Part shown: positions 27,214-35,007 of the stretch, in pieces | Position numbering within the stretch: the stretch's first letter is position 1 | How the letters are laid out: each line of letters starts with the position of its first letter | NCBI RefSeq assembly: GCF_026460985.1 | Contig: NZ_JAPKNM010000016.1 | Location: forward strand, 1-58,410 | Direction of reading: 5' to 3' | Origin: Sphingomonas sp. | GTDB lineage: Bacteria > Pseudomonadota > Alphaproteobacteria > Sphingomonadales > Sphingomonadaceae | DNA length: 58,410 bases | Translations under genes and position numbers: made by a program | The notes under the pieces: generated by a model | Told to the model about the DNA's origin: nothing | What the model saw: the letters and a program-made list of their open reading frames with translations, nothing else | Database searches by the model: none

Positions 27214-29493
27214 CTATTCGGCGGGCACCAGCTCCGGCGCCCGGCGCGCCGCTCCGCGCGCGCCGCCGCCGATCAGCAGCCTGACCATGAACAGCGCCAG
27301 CACGATCGCGCCGATGCTGAACACGATGTCGCCGGGGACGCGCAGCCACACCAGCGTCTCCATGACGTTGCTGTGGATCACCTCGGGCGAGCGCGCGTAC
27401 CAGAAGCTGTTGGTGATGCTGTGATACGCCTGGTAGAGCCCGGAAGGCACGAGGCTCAGGAACACCATCGCGCCGAGGCCGAGGTTGAGCGTCCAGAACA
27501 CCGGCTTCAGAAGCGCGTCCGACCAATTCGCGCCGCGGAACATCGTGCGCAGGCAGAACAGCATCAGGCCGATGCCGAGCATCCCATAGACTCCGAACAG
27601 CGCGGCATGGCCATGGCTCGGCGTCATGTTGAGGCCCTGGATGTAATAGAGCGAGATCGGCGGGTTGATCGCAAACCCCAGGATGCCGGCGCCCACCAGG
27701 TTCCAGAACGACACTGCGACGAAGAACAGGATCGGCCATTTGTAGGTCTCGACCCACGGCGCCGCCCTGGTCATGCGGTAGTTGTGGAGCGCCTCCACTC
27801 CGAGCAGGGCCAGCGGCACCACCTCGAGCGCCGAGAACATCGCGCCCCAGGCAATGATCGGCGTGGTCGTGCCCGCGAAATAGAGGTGATGGAGCGTGCC
27901 GAGGATGCCGCCGGTCAGGAACACCGCGGTCGAGAAGACCACCGCCGTGTTCGCCGCCCGCGCGCGGACCAGGCCGAGCCCCGCGAAGATGAGCGCGATC
28001 ACCGCCGTCGCGAAGACCTCGAAGAAGCCCTCGACCCAGAGATGGACCACCCACCAGCGGAAATATTCGATCATCGACAGCGGGCTGTGCCGTCCCCAGG
28101 TGAGCGCCGCGCCGAAGAACAGCCCGATGCAGATGGTGGAGATGAACACCATGCCGATGAGGCCGCGGCTTTCCGACGGCGTCTTGAGCGCGGGCCACAG
28201 CGCGCGGCCGACCAGCGTGAGCCAGATCATCAGCCCCGCGAACAGCAGGATCGCCCAGAAACGGCCGAGGTCGACGAATTCGTAGCCCATATGGCCGAAC
28301 CAGAAATTGGCGTCGCCTGCCGCGAGCTTCTGCTGGATCGCGAGCCACTCGCCCGCGAACGAGCCGAGCACCACGACGAGCAGCGCCACCCACAATATGT
28401 TGACGCCGAGCCGCTGGAATTTGGGCTCGTGCCCCGAAAGCATCGGCGCGACGTAGAGCCCGGTCGCGAGCCAGGCGGTCGCGATCCAGAAGATGCCGAG
28501 CTGAGTGTGCCAGGTGCGCGTCAGCGCATAGGGGATGATGTCGGAGATGGCGACACCATAGAAGTCCTGGCCCTCGACGGCGTAATGGGCAGTGACCGCG
28601 CCGAGTACGACCTGCGCGAGGAACAGCCCGATCGCGGTGTAGAAATATTTGATCGCGGCCTTCATCGAGGGCGTGGGCTTCATCCCGAAGAGCGGATCCG
28701 CGGCCGGCGCCTCGGCATGCTCCTCCTCGCCGTGGCGCGCCTGGTACCAGGCGAGCGCGCCTACGCCGGCGATCAGGAACAGCACGCTCGCGATCGACCA
28801 CATTCCGAGCGACGCCGAAGGCAGGTTGCCGACAAGCGGCTCATGCGGCCAGTTGTTGGTGTAGCTGATCGTATCGCCGGGACGCGCGGTGACGCTGGTC
28901 CAGGCGGTCCAGAAGAAGAAGGCGCCGATCCTCGCGCGATCCTGATCGCTCTTCAGCGAACGCTCCGGGATCGCATAATCGACACGCAGTTCCTTGAGCG
29001 CGGGGTTGTTGCTGAACAGCTTGGCATAGTGGTCGGCCACCAGGGCCATCGCCTGCGCCCGCTCGCGCGAGACAGTGATCGTGCCGGTCCCGGCATCATA
29101 GCTGTTGACGCGAAGTTCGGCCTTTAGCCGCTGCTCGAGCGCGGCCTTCTCCTCGGGGTGCAGCGCGGCGAACGGCTTGCCCTCCTCCTTCTGCGCCCAG
29201 ATGTCGAGCAGCGCGGTCGCTTCGCGATGCAGCCAGTCGGCGCCCCAATCGGGCGCGACATAGCCGCCATGGCCCCATACCGAGCCGAGCTGCATGCCGC
29301 CCAGCGTCTGCCAGACTTCGCGGCCCGACTGGATGTCTGCCTTGGTGTACAGGGTGGCGCCGTCGACGGACACCACCTGTTCCGGCACCGGGGGTGCCTG
29401 GACGTAGATCTCCCGGCCGATAAGGCCGAGAATGCCGAAGGAGACGACGAATATCGCCGCCAGCCACAGCCATAGCTTCTTCGAATTGGTCAT
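27214..29493 (-). CDS. norB: Quinol-dependent nitric oxide reductase (qNOR)
   Basis: 759 aa, the length of the single-subunit quinol type rather than cNorB. Reduces 2 NO to N2O in the cytoplasmic membrane. The N-terminal extension after the first helix (residues ~30-220; IQSGREVWQTLGGMQLGS) is the cytochrome-c-like domain without a CxxCH heme site. Catalytic-core histidines are in RTWHTQLGIFW, GTLHHLYFAG and TPSHGHAALFG, and the glutamates in WVEGFFEVFATAV. The start at 29493 follows GGGGGGA. The shared 39-bp block lies 59 bp upstream and an exact FnrL-type box 151 bp upstream. Confidence 0.97.
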   Translation of the reverse strand: MTNSKKLWLWLAAIFVVSFGILGLIGREIYVQAPPVPEQVVSVDGATLYTKADIQSGREVWQTLGGMQLGSVWGHGGYVAPDWGADWLHREATALLDIWAQKEEGKPFAALHPEEKAALEQRLKAELRVNSYDAGTGTITVSRERAQAMALVADHYAKLFSNNPALKELRVDYAIPERSLKSDQDRARIGAFFFWTAWTSVTARPGDTISYTNNWPHEPLVGNLPSASLGMWSIASVLFLIAGVGALAWYQARHGEEEHAEAPAADPLFGMKPTPSMKAAIKYFYTAIGLFLAQVVLGAVTAHYAVEGQDFYGVAISDIIPYALTRTWHTQLGIFWIATAWLATGLYVAPMLSGHEPKFQRLGVNILWVALLVVVLGSFAGEWLAIQQKLAAGDANFWFGHMGYEFVDLGRFWAILLFAGLMIWLTLVGRALWPALKTPSESRGLIGMVFISTICIGLFFGAALTWGRHSPLSMIEYFRWWVVHLWVEGFFEVFATAVIALIFAGLGLVRARAANTAVVFSTAVFLTGGILGTLHHLYFAGTTTPIIAWGAMFSALEVVPLALLGVEALHNYRMTRAAPWVETYKWPILFFVAVSFWNLVGAGILGFAINPPISLYYIQGLNMTPSHGHAALFGVYGMLGIGLMLFCLRTMFRGANWSDALLKPVFWTLNLGLGAMVFLSLVPSGLYQAYHSITNSFWYARSPEVIHSNVMETLVWLRVPGDIVFSIGAIVLALFMVRLLIGGGARGAARRAPELVPAE

Positions 29494-29551
29494 GGTTCCC
29501 CCCAAGGGTCACGCGGATTGCAGCCCGCGGGATAGGGAGGCTTGGGCCGGC

Positions 29552-29590
29552 CGGAAATTTGGGTGCGCGCCCTAGGGTACGTACCGGAGG
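29552..29590. promoter_or_regulatory. Shared 39-bp block, copy 2 (norB promoter)
   Basis: Same CGGAAATTTGGGT - N6 - CCTAGGGTACGTACCGGAGG architecture as the copy before aox; only the 6-nt spacer differs. 59 bp upstream of the norB ATG. The rest of the 29494-29799 gap holds the FNR box and a short palindromic repeat; no gene is seen. Confidence 0.7.
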
Positions 29591-29643
29591 GGAAATACCG
29601 AATGTGAAATGCGGCCCGCGGCGCGATAGCCAGGTTCGCGGGT

Positions 29644-29657
29644 TTGATCTGCGTCAA
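29644..29657. promoter_or_regulatory. FnrL-type box upstream of norB
   Basis: TTGATCTGCGTCAA is an exact match to the alphaproteobacterial variant TTGAT-N4-GTCAA. It is 151 bp before norB. Confidence 0.7.
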
Positions 29658-29738
29658 GAATGGAGATCGGCACCGAGGAACCCTGGCCGGGTGTCGTACG
29701 ACATCCGGCTCTGGCTGGGCCGCGCGCGGCCGCTCCCG

Positions 29739-29762
29739 ATCCCCTCCTGCCAGGGGGAGGAT
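29739..29762. repeat. Short palindromic repeat (element remnant)
   Basis: ATCCCCTCC-TGCCAG-GGGGAGGAT. It resembles one arm of the element at 8641-8774. Confidence 0.65.
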
Positions 29763-29799
29763 AAAGACGGCGGAATATCGGTACGAGCCGGTCGGCCGG

Positions 29800-30969
29800 T
29801 CAGCGGTGCGCGAGCAATGCGCCCACGCCGCGTCGAACGAGGGGCAGCCGGTGCGCCGAGCGCAGCAAGGCGGCGCGGGCCAGGCGCGATGCGACGCCCT
29901 CGCGCGTGTAGAGTCCCACGATGGCATTCGTGGCGTCGTAGATCGGACGGCACGCCAGCCTGTGGAGCAGCTCGTATCGCGCGAGCACGCTCCCGCGCCC
30001 CGGATCCACGCCCCGGCCGACAGCGCGGAGCAGTTCCCGCGCGAGGCCATGCTGCCCCAGGAGCCCGAGGTTGAAGCCGTGCGCCGTAACCGGGTGCATC
30101 CCGACGGCGGCATCGCCGATCAACGCGGCACGCTCGGCGACGAAGCGCCGGGACCAGGTCACCGTCAGCGGATAGACATGCCTCGTGCTGACGAGCCGCA
30201 TCCTGCCCAGGCGGAACGCGAATCGCCTGCTCACCTCCGCGTCGAACGCTTGGGCGTCGAGGCCCGCAAGCCGCTCGACCTCCTTCGACGGAAGAGTCAC
30301 GACTGCCGAGGAGATCCGCCCGTTGAGCGGCAGCAGGGCAAGCGTCTGATGGTGATCGAACCATTCGGTCGCGACGCGCCGATGCTCCTGTTCGTGCTCC
30401 ATGCGGCAGACGAGCATCGAGCGCCCGGTGCGGTGCATCCGCGCGCCGATGCCGAGCATGTCCCGGACCGACGACAGCCGCGAATCGGCGGCAACGACGA
30501 GCCGCGGCCGAAGCGCGCGTCCGTCGCCGAGCGTGATTTCCACGCGTTTGGGCCCCGGCCGCACCGCGACGACCGCGGTGCCGGCGAGAATCCGGACGTC
30601 GGGGCATGCCGCGGCCGCCTTGTAGAGCTCGCGCCGGATGCATTGGTTCGGCACCAGCCATCCGAGGAGTCCCTCGATGTGCCCCGGAGGCTCGAATGCG
30701 AGAACGAACGGAGAGGGTCCGTTCAGCACCTGCGCCTCCCTGAGCGGCGCGACTTCCTCCGCGGAGAATCCGTTCCAGACCGACAGCTCGTCCAGAATGT
30801 GCGCCGATCGGTGCGTCAGCGCGATTTCCCGGCCGTCGAATGGCGGATCCGCCAGTTGATCACTCGAAAGCCGTTCGACGATGGTGATGGCCAGGCCATT
30901 TCCCGAGAGCGACGCGGCCAGGCTCAATCCGGCCGGCCCGCCGCCGACGATGACGATGTCGCTGTCCAT
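29800..30969 (-). CDS. ubiM: UbiH/UbiM-type FAD-dependent hydroxylase
   Basis: 389 aa flavoprotein monooxygenase. FAD-binding GxGxxG is IVIVGGGPAGLSLAASLSG at the N-terminus; the second FAD motif is ALIGDAAVGMHPVTAHGFNL near residue 285. The details DPPFDGREIALTHRSAHIL and MLVCRMEHEQEHRRVATEWF resemble UbiM, a ubiquinone-ring hydroxylase of alphaproteobacteria, more than UbiH or UbiF. AAGGAG precedes ATG 30969. It lies upstream of norB on the same strand with 306 bp between, and would supply quinone for the quinol-linked AOX and qNOR. A generic UbiH-family call is safe; the UbiM assignment is by memory of the family. Confidence 0.8.
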   Translation of the reverse strand: MDSDIVIVGGGPAGLSLAASLSGNGLAITIVERLSSDQLADPPFDGREIALTHRSAHILDELSVWNGFSAEEVAPLREAQVLNGPSPFVLAFEPPGHIEGLLGWLVPNQCIRRELYKAAAACPDVRILAGTAVVAVRPGPKRVEITLGDGRALRPRLVVAADSRLSSVRDMLGIGARMHRTGRSMLVCRMEHEQEHRRVATEWFDHHQTLALLPLNGRISSAVVTLPSKEVERLAGLDAQAFDAEVSRRFAFRLGRMRLVSTRHVYPLTVTWSRRFVAERAALIGDAAVGMHPVTAHGFNLGLLGQHGLARELLRAVGRGVDPGRGSVLARYELLHRLACRPIYDATNAIVGLYTREGVASRLARAALLRSAHRLPLVRRGVGALLAHR

Positions 30970-31040
30970 CTTCGCTCCTTCGTCGCGCTTCTCACCCGAT
31001 GGCGCGCGAAGCCGAAATGCGATGGATCAAATCCCTTCCC

Positions 31041-32075
31041 TCAGGCAGTCAGGTCGAGGACGACGCGGCCCTCGATCTGCCCCTTGCGCATCCGATCGAA
31101 CACTTGGTTGATGTCGCCCAACGCCGCCGTCGAGATTTCCGCGGCGACCTTGCCGTCGCGGGCGAAGTCGAGCGATTCCTGCAAGTCGAGCCGCGTGCCC
31201 ACGATCGAGCCCCGCACGGTGATGCCGTTCAGCACCATGCCGAAGATGTTGAGCGGAAAGTCGCCGGGCGGCAGGCCGTTGAGCACCACCGTCCCGCCGC
31301 GCGCGACCATGCCGATCGCCTGCTCGAATGCCTTTTCGCTCACTGCGGTCACCAGCGCGCCATTGACGCCGCCGCCCGTCGCGCGCTTCACCGCCGCCGC
31401 CGGATCGGGATCGGTGCGCGCGTTCACCGTCGCCTTGGCGCCCAGGCGGCGGGCGAAGTCGAGCTTGGCGTCGTCGATGTCGATGGCGACGACGTCGAGG
31501 CCCATGGCGACTGCATATTGCACGGCCATATGGCCCAGCCCGCCAATGCCCGAGACGGCAACGGAGTCGCCGGGCTTGGTGTCGGTCATCTTGAGCCCCT
31601 TGTAGACCGTCACTCCCGCGCACAGCACGGGCGCGATCTGCGTGAACTCTACATTGCCGGGCAGGTGGCCGACATAATCGGGATCGGCGAGCACATAGTC
31701 GGCGAAGCCGCCGTTCACCGAATAGCCGGTGTTGCGCTGGCTCTCGCACAGCGTTTCCCAGCCGCCCAGGCAATGCCGGCAATGGCCGCAGGCCGTGTAG
31801 AGCCAGGGAATGCCGACGCGATCGCCTTCCTTTACGTTGGTGACGCCCGCGCCGACGGCCGACACGTATCCCACGCCCTCGTGCCCGGGGATGAAGGGTG
31901 GGTTCGGCTTGACCGGCCAATCGCCCTCGGCCGCGTGCAGATCGGTGTGGCAGACGCCCGATGCCTGGATGGCCACCTGGATCATGCCGGGCTGCACTTC
32001 GGGAACGGGAACCTCGTCGATGCTGAGCGGTGCGCCGAATGCGCGTACGACCGCTGCTTTCATGGTCTTGGCCAT
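31041..32075 (-). CDS. adhP: Zinc-dependent alcohol dehydrogenase (AdhP type)
   Basis: 344 aa medium-chain dehydrogenase. Catalytic zinc ligands in [15 protein letters not shown] and PGHEGVGYV; structural zinc in [18 protein letters not shown]-binding [16 protein letters not shown]. It interconverts primary alcohols such as ethanol with aldehydes. A strong AGGAGGT site precedes ATG 32075. It is 53 bp downstream of an aldehyde dehydrogenase gene on the same strand, giving a two-step alcohol-to-acid pathway. Confidence 0.94.
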   Translation of the reverse strand: MAKTMKAAVVRAFGAPLSIDEVPVPEVQPGMIQVAIQASGVCHTDLHAAEGDWPVKPNPPFIPGHEGVGYVSAVGAGVTNVKEGDRVGIPWLYTACGHCRHCLGGWETLCESQRNTGYSVNGGFADYVLADPDYVGHLPGNVEFTQIAPVLCAGVTVYKGLKMTDTKPGDSVAVSGIGGLGHMAVQYAVAMGLDVVAIDIDDAKLDFARRLGAKATVNARTDPDPAAAVKRATGGGVNGALVTAVSEKAFEQAIGMVARGGTVVLNGLPPGDFPLNIFGMVLNGITVRGSIVGTRLDLQESLDFARDGKVAAEISTAALGDINQVFDRMRKGQIEGRVVLDLTA

Positions 32076-32128
32076 GGTGACCTCCTGATGGATCGATTGC
32101 ACTGGGGCGGTTCGCCGCGACGTGGTGG

Positions 32129-33649
32129 TCAGAAGAAGCCGAGCTTCTTCGGGCTGTAGCTCACCAGCATGTTCTTGGTCTGCTGATAGTGGTCCAGCAT
32201 CATCTTGTGGGTTTCGCGTCCGATGCCGGACTGCTTGTACCCTCCGAAGGCGGCGTGCGCCGGATAGGCGTGGTAGCAGTTGGTCCAGACTCGGCCCGCC
32301 TTGATCGCCCGTCCGAAGCGGTAGCAGGTGTTCGCATCGCGGCTCCACACGCCGGCGCCGAGGCCGTAGAGTGTGTCGTTCGCGATCGCGAGCGCCTCGT
32401 CGGCATCCTTGAATGTCGTGACCGACACCACGGGGCCGAAGATCTCCTCCTGGAATATCCGCATGCGATTATGCCCGTGGAAGACGGTCGGCTGAACATA
32501 GAAGCCGCCGGAGAGTTCGCCGCCGAGATCGGCGGCACCACCGCCCGCGAGCAGGTCGGCGCCTTCCTGACGGCCGATCTCGATATAGCGCAGGATCTTG
32601 TCGCGTTGCTCCGAAGAGGCCTGGGCGCCGATCATCGTCGCCGGATCGATCGGATTGCCCTGCCGGATCGCCTTCACGCGCGCGAGCGCCTTCTCCATGA
32701 AGCGATCGTAGATCGCCTCGTGAACCAGCGCCCGGCTGGGGCAGGTGCACACTTCGCCCTGGTTCAGCGCGAACATGACGAAGCCCTCGATCGCCTTGTC
32801 GAGGAAGTCGTCGTCCTCGCGCGCCACGTCCTCGAAGAAGATATTGGGCGATTTGCCGCCGAGCTCGAGCGTCACCGGGATCAGATTCGCGCTCGCATAT
32901 TGCATGATGAGCCGGCCCGTGCCGGTCTCTCCGGTGAACGCGATCTTGGCGATCCGATTGGACGAAGCGAGCGGCTTGCCGGCCTCGAGCCCGAACCCGT
33001 TGACGATGTTGAGCACGCCGGGGGGCAGCAGGTCGCCGACCAGCTCGGCCCAGACCATGATCGAGGCCGGGGTCTGCTCCGCCGGCTTCAGCACGACGCA
33101 ATTGCCGGCGGCGAGCGCGGGGGCGAGCTTCCATGCCGCCATCAGCAGCGGAAAGTTCCACGGGATGATCTGGCCGACGACGCCCAGCGGCTCGTGGAAG
33201 TGATAGCCGACCGTGTCCCGGTCGATCTCGGAGATGCCGCCTTCCTGCGCCCGGATGCATCCGGCGAAATAGCGGAAATGGTCGATCGCGAGCGGGAGGT
33301 CCGCGGCCATGGTCTCGCGGATCGGCTTGCCATTGTCCCAGGTCTCGGCGAGCGCCAGCTTCTCGAGATTCTGCTCCATCCGGTCGGCGATGAGGCTGAG
33401 GATGCGCGCGCGCTCGGCCGGCGCGGTGGCGCCCCATCCGTCCTTGGCGGCGTGCGCCGCGTCGAGCGCCGCCTCGACGTCCGAAGCATCGGAGCGGGCG
33501 ATCCGGCACACGGTCTTGCCCGTGATGGGCGAAATACTCTCGAAATACCTTCCGGCGCGCGGCGCCGCGAACCGGCCCGCGATGAAGTTGTCATAGCGTT
33601 CCGCGAAAGGTGCCGTCATGTTGGCGGCAGGGCTGGTCTGCATGTCCAT
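32129..33649 (-). CDS. NAD-dependent aldehyde dehydrogenase (acetaldehyde type)
   Basis: 506 aa, full length. [17 protein letters not shown] (general-base region) and [19 protein letters not shown] (catalytic Cys) place it with the ExaC/AldA/AcoD group that oxidises acetaldehyde and similar short aldehydes. GGAGGA lies just before ATG 33649. It is first gene of the adh operon. The facing upstream region leads to the GAF-Fis regulator on the same strand, the usual partner of this enzyme type. Confidence 0.93.
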   Translation of the reverse strand: MDMQTSPAANMTAPFAERYDNFIAGRFAAPRAGRYFESISPITGKTVCRIARSDASDVEAALDAAHAAKDGWGATAPAERARILSLIADRMEQNLEKLALAETWDNGKPIRETMAADLPLAIDHFRYFAGCIRAQEGGISEIDRDTVGYHFHEPLGVVGQIIPWNFPLLMAAWKLAPALAAGNCVVLKPAEQTPASIMVWAELVGDLLPPGVLNIVNGFGLEAGKPLASSNRIAKIAFTGETGTGRLIMQYASANLIPVTLELGGKSPNIFFEDVAREDDDFLDKAIEGFVMFALNQGEVCTCPSRALVHEAIYDRFMEKALARVKAIRQGNPIDPATMIGAQASSEQRDKILRYIEIGRQEGADLLAGGGAADLGGELSGGFYVQPTVFHGHNRMRIFQEEIFGPVVSVTTFKDADEALAIANDTLYGLGAGVWSRDANTCYRFGRAIKAGRVWTNCYHAYPAHAAFGGYKQSGIGRETHKMMLDHYQQTKNMLVSYSPKKLGFF

Positions 33650-33810
33650 TTTCGTCCTCCTCTCCTTGCACCGAGGCGCAAGCCGGTTTTCCGGCGCGGG
33701 AGGAGGCTTTCATGGAGGCCCGATTCTGCCAATAAGTGAAGCTACGAAGCCGCTGCCGACCCGTCTCGGAAGTGAGACACTCGCCGTCGCCGTTTTCAGC
33801 GACGGGCGAT

Positions 33811-34773
33811 TCAGGCCGGCGGACGCAGCCGGTGACGTTGCAGCCGCCGATAGAGAGTCGCTCGCCCGATGCCGAGGATCCGGGCCGCCTCGCTGGCATT
33901 TCCCCTGGCCTGCGCCAGCGCCTGCCGCAGGGTAGCACGCTCCGCTTCCTCGAACGAAGGCGCCTCGGGCTGGCCCAGCACGTCCGCCGCCGTGCGCGGG
34001 CGGGCGAGCGCCTCGTCGGTCAGACCGTATCGGACGCGGGCCGCATGGCTCGCGCCGATCACGATGTCGTCCCGATCGACGGCGAGCAGCGCATTCCCCT
34101 GCATGCCATGGTTCGGCGCGACGAGGATGCGCGCGTGGGAATAAGCTGCCTGGAAAAATTCGCGTTCGATACGCCGCGCCGCGTCGCGCACTACCGCTCC
34201 GACGAGCGTCGCCATCGCCTCGCCATGGTCGTTGCGGCAGCTGGACATGTCGAGCGCTGCGACCAGCCGCCCCTGCGGGTTGTACACCGGCGCGTCCATG
34301 CAGCTGATCCCGATGTTCCGGCAGGCGAAATGCTGATCGCGGTGGATGGTGACGGCGCGTTTCTCCGCCAGGCAGGTGCCGATGCCGTTCGTGCCTTCCG
34401 CGGCTTCGCTCCAGATCGCGCCGGGAATGAGGCCGACCTCCTCGAACATGTCCTGATCCGCGGGCCCGGCGCGCGCCGCCAATATGAGCCCGTCGGCGTC
34501 GCTGAGCACGACGGCGCAGCCCGAGTCTCCGACGGTCGCGAACAGCTGATCGAGAATGGGGCGGGCAACGACGAGCAGGGGCTCGTTCGCCTCGTGGAGC
34601 TGGCGCAGCTCGGCTTCGGAGACCGATGTCCGCGCGCGGACATGCCCCGGGTCGAGGCCGTGCCGAAGCGCCGAGCGACACCAGCTCGCCGCAAGCGGTG
34701 AGGTCGCGGCGCTGGTCGGCGATTGCACTATGGAATGCACCAGCCGTTCGTGATCGTGGCTTCTCTCGCGCAT
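33811..34773 (-). CDS. GAF / Fis-HTH transcriptional regulator (AcoR-like, no AAA+ domain)
   Basis: 320 aa. The N-terminal part has SWCRSALRHGLDPGH and a GAF-type sensor (GAIWSEAAEGTNGIGTCLAE, then HFACRNIGISCMDAPVYNPQ) as in AcoR/DhaR regulators of acetoin, glycerol or alcohol use. It ends with a Fis-type HTH (ALAQARGNASEAARILGIGR, then ATLYRRLQRH). The sigma-54-activating AAA+ domain normally between them is absent, so it is likely a sigma-70-type or negative regulator of the adjacent aldehyde/alcohol dehydrogenase genes. The start at 34773 was chosen on N-terminal pattern; the ribosome-binding site is weak and the frame opens further to 34830. Confidence 0.85.
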   Translation of the reverse strand: MRERSHDHERLVHSIVQSPTSAATSPLAASWCRSALRHGLDPGHVRARTSVSEAELRQLHEANEPLLVVARPILDQLFATVGDSGCAVVLSDADGLILAARAGPADQDMFEEVGLIPGAIWSEAAEGTNGIGTCLAEKRAVTIHRDQHFACRNIGISCMDAPVYNPQGRLVAALDMSSCRNDHGEAMATLVGAVVRDAARRIEREFFQAAYSHARILVAPNHGMQGNALLAVDRDDIVIGASHAARVRYGLTDEALARPRTAADVLGQPEAPSFEEAERATLRQALAQARGNASEAARILGIGRATLYRRLQRHRLRPPA

Positions 34774-35007
34774 CGTATCTCTGTCATCGACAATAGCAGT
34801 CGCCGCTGCTCCCCGGAAGCGCATCCTCACTGGCGATGCCCGCGCCGCCGGCGCTGAGGTCTCGCGATCTGGAATCTACGTGAGAGAAATTCTGGAGGAG
34901 CTGCTCGAAAATCGTCGCGAATTTCCGTTAAATCCTTGAAAATACTTGGTGACTCCTCCGAGAGTCCATATCAGCCAGTTGCGTGGCAAGACCATCTCAA
35001 CGCGCGT

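Noticed and set aside
27214..28801. Extension of the nnrS frame upstream across norB
   Set aside because: The frame is open by chance; real NnrS begins near 27151 (RLPPFLRGG), and norB in another frame is clearly coding.
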